A DNA stretch of 10,375 bases from CAYWBI01 sp964456445 (GTDB lineage: Bacteria; Calditrichota; Calditrichia; Calditrichales; J004): contig CAYWBI010000136.1 of NCBI GenBank assembly GCA_964456445.1, positions 1 to 10,375 of the forward strand, written 5' to 3'. Each line of letters begins with the position of its first letter. Position 1 is the stretch's first letter. Positions 6,467-10,375 of this stretch are shown piece after piece. The notes under the pieces are model-generated. The model had not been told where the DNA came from. It saw nothing but the letters and a program-made list of their open reading frames with translations, and did not search any database. A program made the translations under genes and the position numbers.

Positions 6467-6502
6467 TGCATCTGTTTTCATCGTGGGTGGTGGCCGCCAG
6501 GC

Positions 6503-8146
6503 TTAACGTAGCAGCATCATTTTTTTCGTACGGATCCGGCGGTTGGTGGTGATCCGATAGAAATAAATACCCGACGGTAGGTTCTCCGCTTCAAAATGAA
6601 CCCGATGGAGGCCTGCATTCCGGGGACGGTTTACAAGATGTTTTATAGTCCGTCCCCGGATATCTAATATATCGAGACGAACCATCGTTCTTTTATGGAT
6701 GACATATTCAATGGTCGTAGATGGATTAAAGGGATTGGGATAATTCTTTAAACTAAAGGTTTTAGGCAGATGCCTCTCATCTTGAAGAGCGTTCACAACG
6801 CCCGTGCTATCGAGTACAAAAAGATAAACACTGTTGGCGGGCATGCTTGCGTTATAGCTAAAAGATGTGCCGGAGTTGGAAATCTGCCCGGTCAGCAGAA
6901 GCTCCGATGTTGTGGAATCATCAAAGTAGGAGGCATGGGTAGCGTCAATTACATACCATTTGACCATATTGCTTGAGAATGGAAGTTTTTTTAAAGACAG
7001 CGCCAACGGAACCGGATTGTTGTTTTTATTCCAAACCATAACCGCGGCGGCCGTATCACTGATTGCAGCCATGGCATTTAAATCATTGTCACTTGTGGTG
7101 ATATGTATGGCCGAATCGGGCATCATGCCATACATGCGAAAAACATTATATTTAGCCTTGGGAATATTGTTTTCCGTAATCAGACCGTTATATTTCCATT
7201 CAGAAAATGAAGAACCATTGTCAACGATTGTTTTATTAAAGCGGCTGAGACGGGGCATGTTTTCCAAAATAAATTTAAAAGTCCCGGCAAACCAGGCTGC
7301 CGTAACGCTCTTATCATATTTGCTTCCCAGGGACGATGGATCCAGTTTATAAGAAAATTCATCACAAATTACATCCACAGAATCCATCCCACGGCTGTCA
7401 AGTTCCGTATTGATATCCTGATATCGTAACAGATAGTCACTTCCCGCATCCTTAAATCCATTGTCCTGGGCATGATAAGAAATAAAGTTGAGCGGCAAAT
7501 TATTTTGGATGCAATAATCCAGGAATGGACCGACCCAATCCGTATGGCTGGCCAACGCAGGTCCGCCAACACGGGCAGAAGGCACGGCCCTGCGAATTCC
7601 TTTGACGGCATAGTTGTACATCTTAAAATAATCGGCCTGGCTCCCGGTAAAAAAATCTGAAAAATCCGGTTCGTTCCATACCTCAAATGTGTTAATGCCG
7701 TATTTCGAACTGAAATGTTTGGCCCACTTAAAATTAAATTCTTCCCAGGCGTCATAATTATCCGGGGGGCTGTAGGCATCTTTTGCTGAAAGGCTAACAG
7801 GCATATAGCAATACCCAAGGATCAGATCGCTGCCATCAGCGATAATTGGTCCGACATAACTGTTATCGATTGTATCAAAATTATAGCTGAAATTTGGATA
7901 GCTGCCCCGCACTACATCGAAAAAATCCCCAAACCCATACATGCGACCGGTCATCGCAGGGAACATACGTGCTTTGCGGCTGTGCATATCGCTTAAACGC
8001 CCGGGCTGAAAACCATTGGCCGCACGAAAAACATCGAATATTTTACGCAGCTTATAGAGCGCAGGCTGAGATGCATCAACGGAAATATCTGTTGCACCGG
8101 CAAGGGCGGTAAAGAGCAACAGATATGGAAGAATTTTTTTTATCAT
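6503..8146 (-). CDS. Secreted GH39-like glycoside hydrolase with type IX sorting tail
   Basis: This 547-residue exported enzyme uses the start at 8146 rather than the in-frame 8191, because GGAAAG precedes it and the protein then opens with a signal peptide (MIKKILPYLLLFTALAGA). The catalytic (beta/alpha)8 barrel spans about residues 25-345. FEVWNEPDFSDFF (154-166) carries the clan GH-A acid/base Glu159, and VICDEFSY (259-266) carries the likely nucleophile Glu263. AVPSARVGGPALASH and NFISYHAQDNG also fit family GH39 (beta-xylosidase or alpha-L-iduronidase type). A beta-rich accessory domain follows (about 350-450). Residues 468-547 are a type IX secretion sorting domain (NYPNPFNPSTTIEY, then SGIYFYRI and KMMLLR). 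It probably acts on polysaccharide outside the cell; the substrate is unknown. The gene is single and convergent with dps. Confidence 0.8.
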   Translation of the reverse strand: MIKKILPYLLLFTALAGATDISVDASQPALYKLRKIFDVFRAANGFQPGRLSDMHSRKARMFPAMTGRMYGFGDFFDVVRGSYPNFSYNFDTIDNSYVGPIIADGSDLILGYCYMPVSLSAKDAYSPPDNYDAWEEFNFKWAKHFSSKYGINTFEVWNEPDFSDFFTGSQADYFKMYNYAVKGIRRAVPSARVGGPALASHTDWVGPFLDYCIQNNLPLNFISYHAQDNGFKDAGSDYLLRYQDINTELDSRGMDSVDVICDEFSYKLDPSSLGSKYDKSVTAAWFAGTFKFILENMPRLSRFNKTIVDNGSSFSEWKYNGLITENNIPKAKYNVFRMYGMMPDSAIHITTSDNDLNAMAAISDTAAAVMVWNKNNNPVPLALSLKKLPFSSNMVKWYVIDATHASYFDDSTTSELLLTGQISNSGTSFSYNASMPANSVYLFVLDSTGVVNALQDERHLPKTFSLKNYPNPFNPSTTIEYVIHKRTMVRLDILDIRGRTIKHLVNRPRNAGLHRVHFEAENLPSGIYFYRITTNRRIRTKKMMLLR

Positions 8147-8235
8147 GCGTCTTTCCAAAATTATAGTCGGGGCATAATACATAGATAACATTGTTTTTTA
8201 CATGCGCTTTCGCACAATTCACCATAAATTCATAT

Positions 8236-8268
8236 AAAAAAAAGCAGGCCCTGTTGTGGGACCTGCTT
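8236..8268 (-). terminator. Rho-independent terminator of the S46 peptidase gene
   Basis: AAGCAGG (8242-8248) pairs with CCTGCTT (8262-8268), and after one mismatch the stem continues with CC/GG (8250-8251 with 8259-8260). On the - strand it is followed by a run of eight T (the A-run 8236-8243). It lies 28 bases beyond the peptidase stop and separates that gene from the glycosidase gene. Confidence 0.88.
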
Positions 8269-8296
8269 CCATGATAATAAACATATTCAAAATATT

Positions 8297-10363
8297 TTAT
8301 TTACTGCCTTCGATTTCATTGGCAAGTTTTCCCGCATCATAAAGCTTGCGTAAGGCATGGATGATATAGGCGGTATGAACCGATACGGCACGGTTTTTTT
8401 CGATATTATAAGCAAAACGTCCGGGCAGGCTCTCAATATTCCCATCAAAAATAAGGCCTACAACCTCCGCATTTTTATTTATAACGGGTGAGCCTGAATT
8501 ACCACCGATGATGTCACAGGTACTAACGAAATCAACGGGTGTTGACAAATCCAAATCCTTTTGACGGTCCCAAAATCGTTGCGGCAATTTATAGTCATCA
8601 GCATCGTTAAAACCAAGACTACGGTCATACAATCCATAAAGGGTTGTTTTTACCGGTGCTTTTGTACCGTTCATCGGATAGCCTTTAACGGTTCCGTAAG
8701 ACAGGCGTAAGGTAAATGTGGCGTCGGGATAGGTTGATTTGCCATAGACGTCGAATCGCGCCTGTGCAATTTTCTCCGTAGCCGGTGTCATCTCGCTTTG
8801 AATATTTTTTTTAAGCCACTTCCTGTTTTTTCTCAGTATCGGATCGATCTTAAGCGCAAGGACTATCAACGGATCCTTAGAACTATTCACCGCCTTTATA
8901 CCACCATCAATAAGCGCTTTACGGAATTTAACATCGGCCAGCTTGCTGCCATTGACTAAGGATTCTGCAACCTTTTGAGGCGCCTGGCCATTTAAAACAA
9001 TTTTTATAAAAGGGTCATTGCGGCCAAGACCATCGAGACTCAAACTTAGTCCCCATGTAAAATTGGAAATTTCAAAATCCGGATAGATGGGTGCCGGGGA
9101 AAGCATACGAAATTTTAACGATGGTACTTGGGCCTCATGATAACCGTCTAAACGCTCGGCGTCGGGTTTTTCAACTTCGGTTACATAGCGTACGATCCTT
9201 AGCGCATTACTGCCTAGGCTGGTGCCAATAAGCCGCTGAAACATGTTCTTATCCGCTACCTTCTGTTCTTTTATTATAAGCTCTGACATCGTGTCCCAGG
9301 CCGACGCATATTTTTCTTTTAACACGGGATCGGCATTGATTTTCGCCCGAAAATCATCTTCAGCCTGTTTACGTTCTTTCATAAGTTTTTCATCCAGCAA
9401 ACCATTGTATTCACCGGTCATTGCTTTTTCCGCATTGGCCAACCCAAAAATCCGCACCAATGCGCGTCTGTTTTGTTCCGGGCCACGTGCGGCATAGGCA
9501 CGCAGACTTTTCATCCAGGAGCTGATATATTTCAGGATCAGCGGGTAGCGGTAATCACGTTGGTACAATAGCTGATCATAAGTATATAAGCGATCGGTAG
9601 AACCAGGGTTTCCGGAGACAAAAACCAGCTCATCTTCGCTGGCGCCTTTACTGTTCCATTTAAAATAACCGGGGCTTTTTATCGGTTTATCATTTTCATA
9701 GATGCGAAAAAAGGCAACGTCAAGATCGTAACGGGGGTAGGTGAAATTATCAAAATCCCCGCCATAATATGCTGCTTGACGTTCGGGGGCAAACACAAGC
9801 CGGACGTCGGTATATTTTTTATAACGATACAGCCAATACTCGCCCCCATGATAAAGCGAAACCACATTGGAGCGCAGCCCGGTCTTTGTCAGGCTTTCTT
9901 TTTCGATTGCGGCAATTTTAGCATCACGGGCTTTTTGCACCGCCTCATTGTCCATCCCTTTTTTCGCGGAAGCCTTAACCTTAGCCGTAATATTTTCCAT
10001 GGACATCAGGATATTCACTTCGAGATCCGAGCTTTTCAGTTCCTTATCGTGGGTAGCGGCATAAAAGCCGGTATTCACATAGTTCATTTTTTCGGAGGAG
10101 ATTTTCTGAAGTTGGCCAACCGCTACATGATGGTTGGTCATCACCAGGCCATCCGGGCTAACCAGGGATCCCGATCCGCCATCCATAAAACGCACACTGG
10201 AAAGCCGCACATGATCCAGCCATTTTTGGCTGGGTGTAAAATTGTATTTATTCTTTAACAGTTTTAGCGGTGGATTATCGAATGTCCACATGCCTTCATC
10301 GGCAAGTGCAAAACCGCTAAACAGGCAGACAATTAAAAATAGTATTACACTTTGTCGCTTCAT
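8297..10363 (-). CDS. S46-family dipeptidyl-peptidase, DPP7-type
   Basis: This 688-residue exported serine peptidase has a signal peptide (MKRQSVILFLIVCLFSGFALA). S46 enzymes remove dipeptides from peptide N-termini in the periplasm and feed amino-acid use. The chymotrypsin-like triad is visible: His79 in VMTNHHVA, Asp215 in YPRYDLDVAFFR, and Ser623 in IIGGNSGSPVIN. Residues that hold the substrate N-terminus in characterised enzymes correspond to Asn206 and Phe207 (usually Trp) in GGDFDNFTYP and Asp640 in GLIFDGN. The Gly after Asp640 fits DPP7 (hydrophobic P1) rather than DPP11, which has Arg there. Unusually, the conserved Cys pair near the catalytic His is replaced by Gly63 and Val80. The start is fixed by AGGAGAT at 10369-10375 on the - strand, so the gene is complete and its promoter lies beyond the window. 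Confidence 0.9.
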   Translation of the reverse strand: MKRQSVILFLIVCLFSGFALADEGMWTFDNPPLKLLKNKYNFTPSQKWLDHVRLSSVRFMDGGSGSLVSPDGLVMTNHHVAVGQLQKISSEKMNYVNTGFYAATHDKELKSSDLEVNILMSMENITAKVKASAKKGMDNEAVQKARDAKIAAIEKESLTKTGLRSNVVSLYHGGEYWLYRYKKYTDVRLVFAPERQAAYYGGDFDNFTYPRYDLDVAFFRIYENDKPIKSPGYFKWNSKGASEDELVFVSGNPGSTDRLYTYDQLLYQRDYRYPLILKYISSWMKSLRAYAARGPEQNRRALVRIFGLANAEKAMTGEYNGLLDEKLMKERKQAEDDFRAKINADPVLKEKYASAWDTMSELIIKEQKVADKNMFQRLIGTSLGSNALRIVRYVTEVEKPDAERLDGYHEAQVPSLKFRMLSPAPIYPDFEISNFTWGLSLSLDGLGRNDPFIKIVLNGQAPQKVAESLVNGSKLADVKFRKALIDGGIKAVNSSKDPLIVLALKIDPILRKNRKWLKKNIQSEMTPATEKIAQARFDVYGKSTYPDATFTLRLSYGTVKGYPMNGTKAPVKTTLYGLYDRSLGFNDADDYKLPQRFWDRQKDLDLSTPVDFVSTCDIIGGNSGSPVINKNAEVVGLIFDGNIESLPGRFAYNIEKNRAVSVHTAYIIHALRKLYDAGKLANEIEGSK

Positions 10364-10375
10364 AAAATATCTCCT

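Noticed and set aside
6452..6507. Possible bidirectional terminator between dps and the glycosidase gene
   Set aside because: Short complementary words (GTTAAGC/GCTTAAC, GCCTGG/CCAGGC) exist but are 37 or more bases apart, are not colinear, and have no adjacent T-run.
7369..7818. 149-codon frame on the - strand within the glycosidase gene
   Set aside because: It is an alternative frame of the GH39-like gene, whose own frame carries clear catalytic motifs.
9776..10258. 160-codon + strand frame opposite the S46 peptidase
   Set aside because: Antisense shadow of a gene with an intact catalytic triad, and no RBS or domain is visible.
1..10375. CRISPR array or phage genes
   Set aside because: No regularly spaced repeats and no capsid, tail, integrase or Cas-like products were seen on either strand.

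Overview
The window probably comes from a bacterium of the FCB superphylum (Calditrichota, KSB1, Ignavibacteria or Bacteroidota-like). The main clue is the C-terminal tail of the secreted glycoside hydrolase, with its YPNPFNPSTTI motif and SGIYFYRI / KMMLLR ending, which is the type A sorting domain of the type IX secretion system. A family S46 dipeptidyl-peptidase, a family typical of that superphylum, points the same way. Base composition is moderate across most of the window. The vapBC pair at the left end is visibly more AT-rich.

Layout. Positions 1-160 hold a nested inverted repeat and a vapBC promoter overlapped by two identical palindromes. Positions 162-736 encode a complete VapB/VapC toxin-antitoxin pair on the + strand. 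Ten bases after vapC begins a roughly 100-nt imperfect palindrome with integron attC-like architecture (744-847). A more GC-rich segment without a credible gene follows, then an AT-rich stretch to about 1304. From 1305 to 4836 everything is on the - strand: a small heat-shock protein gene (hsp20) with a strong terminator and a possible sigma-54-type promoter, then a three-gene unit transcribed in the order metallophosphoesterase, DoxX-like membrane protein, sufE. The first two genes of that unit overlap by 4 bases and the last two are 18 bases apart. Next is a divergent pair, oxyR (-) and dps (+), sharing a 106-bp promoter region. dps converges on a GH39-like glycosidase gene (-). The right end holds a complete S46 dipeptidyl-peptidase gene (-) with its own terminator.

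How the genes fit together. OxyR and Dps form a peroxide-response module: OxyR keeps both redox cysteines at residues 199 and 208, and Dps keeps most of its ferroxidase site. SufE (Fe-S cluster supply) and Hsp20 (chaperone) suit a general stress theme, although no shared regulation can be shown from the sequence. The metallophosphoesterase, glycosidase and S46 peptidase all carry signal peptides and look like exported enzymes for scavenging phosphate, sugars and peptides. The vapBC pair with its attC-like tail looks like a mobile accessory insertion next to a conserved chromosomal block.

Four start codons or site calls were set by reading upstream sequence: the metallophosphoesterase (4836), dps (5990) and the glycosidase (8146) start inside longer open frames, and the promoter calls rest on motif matches only.
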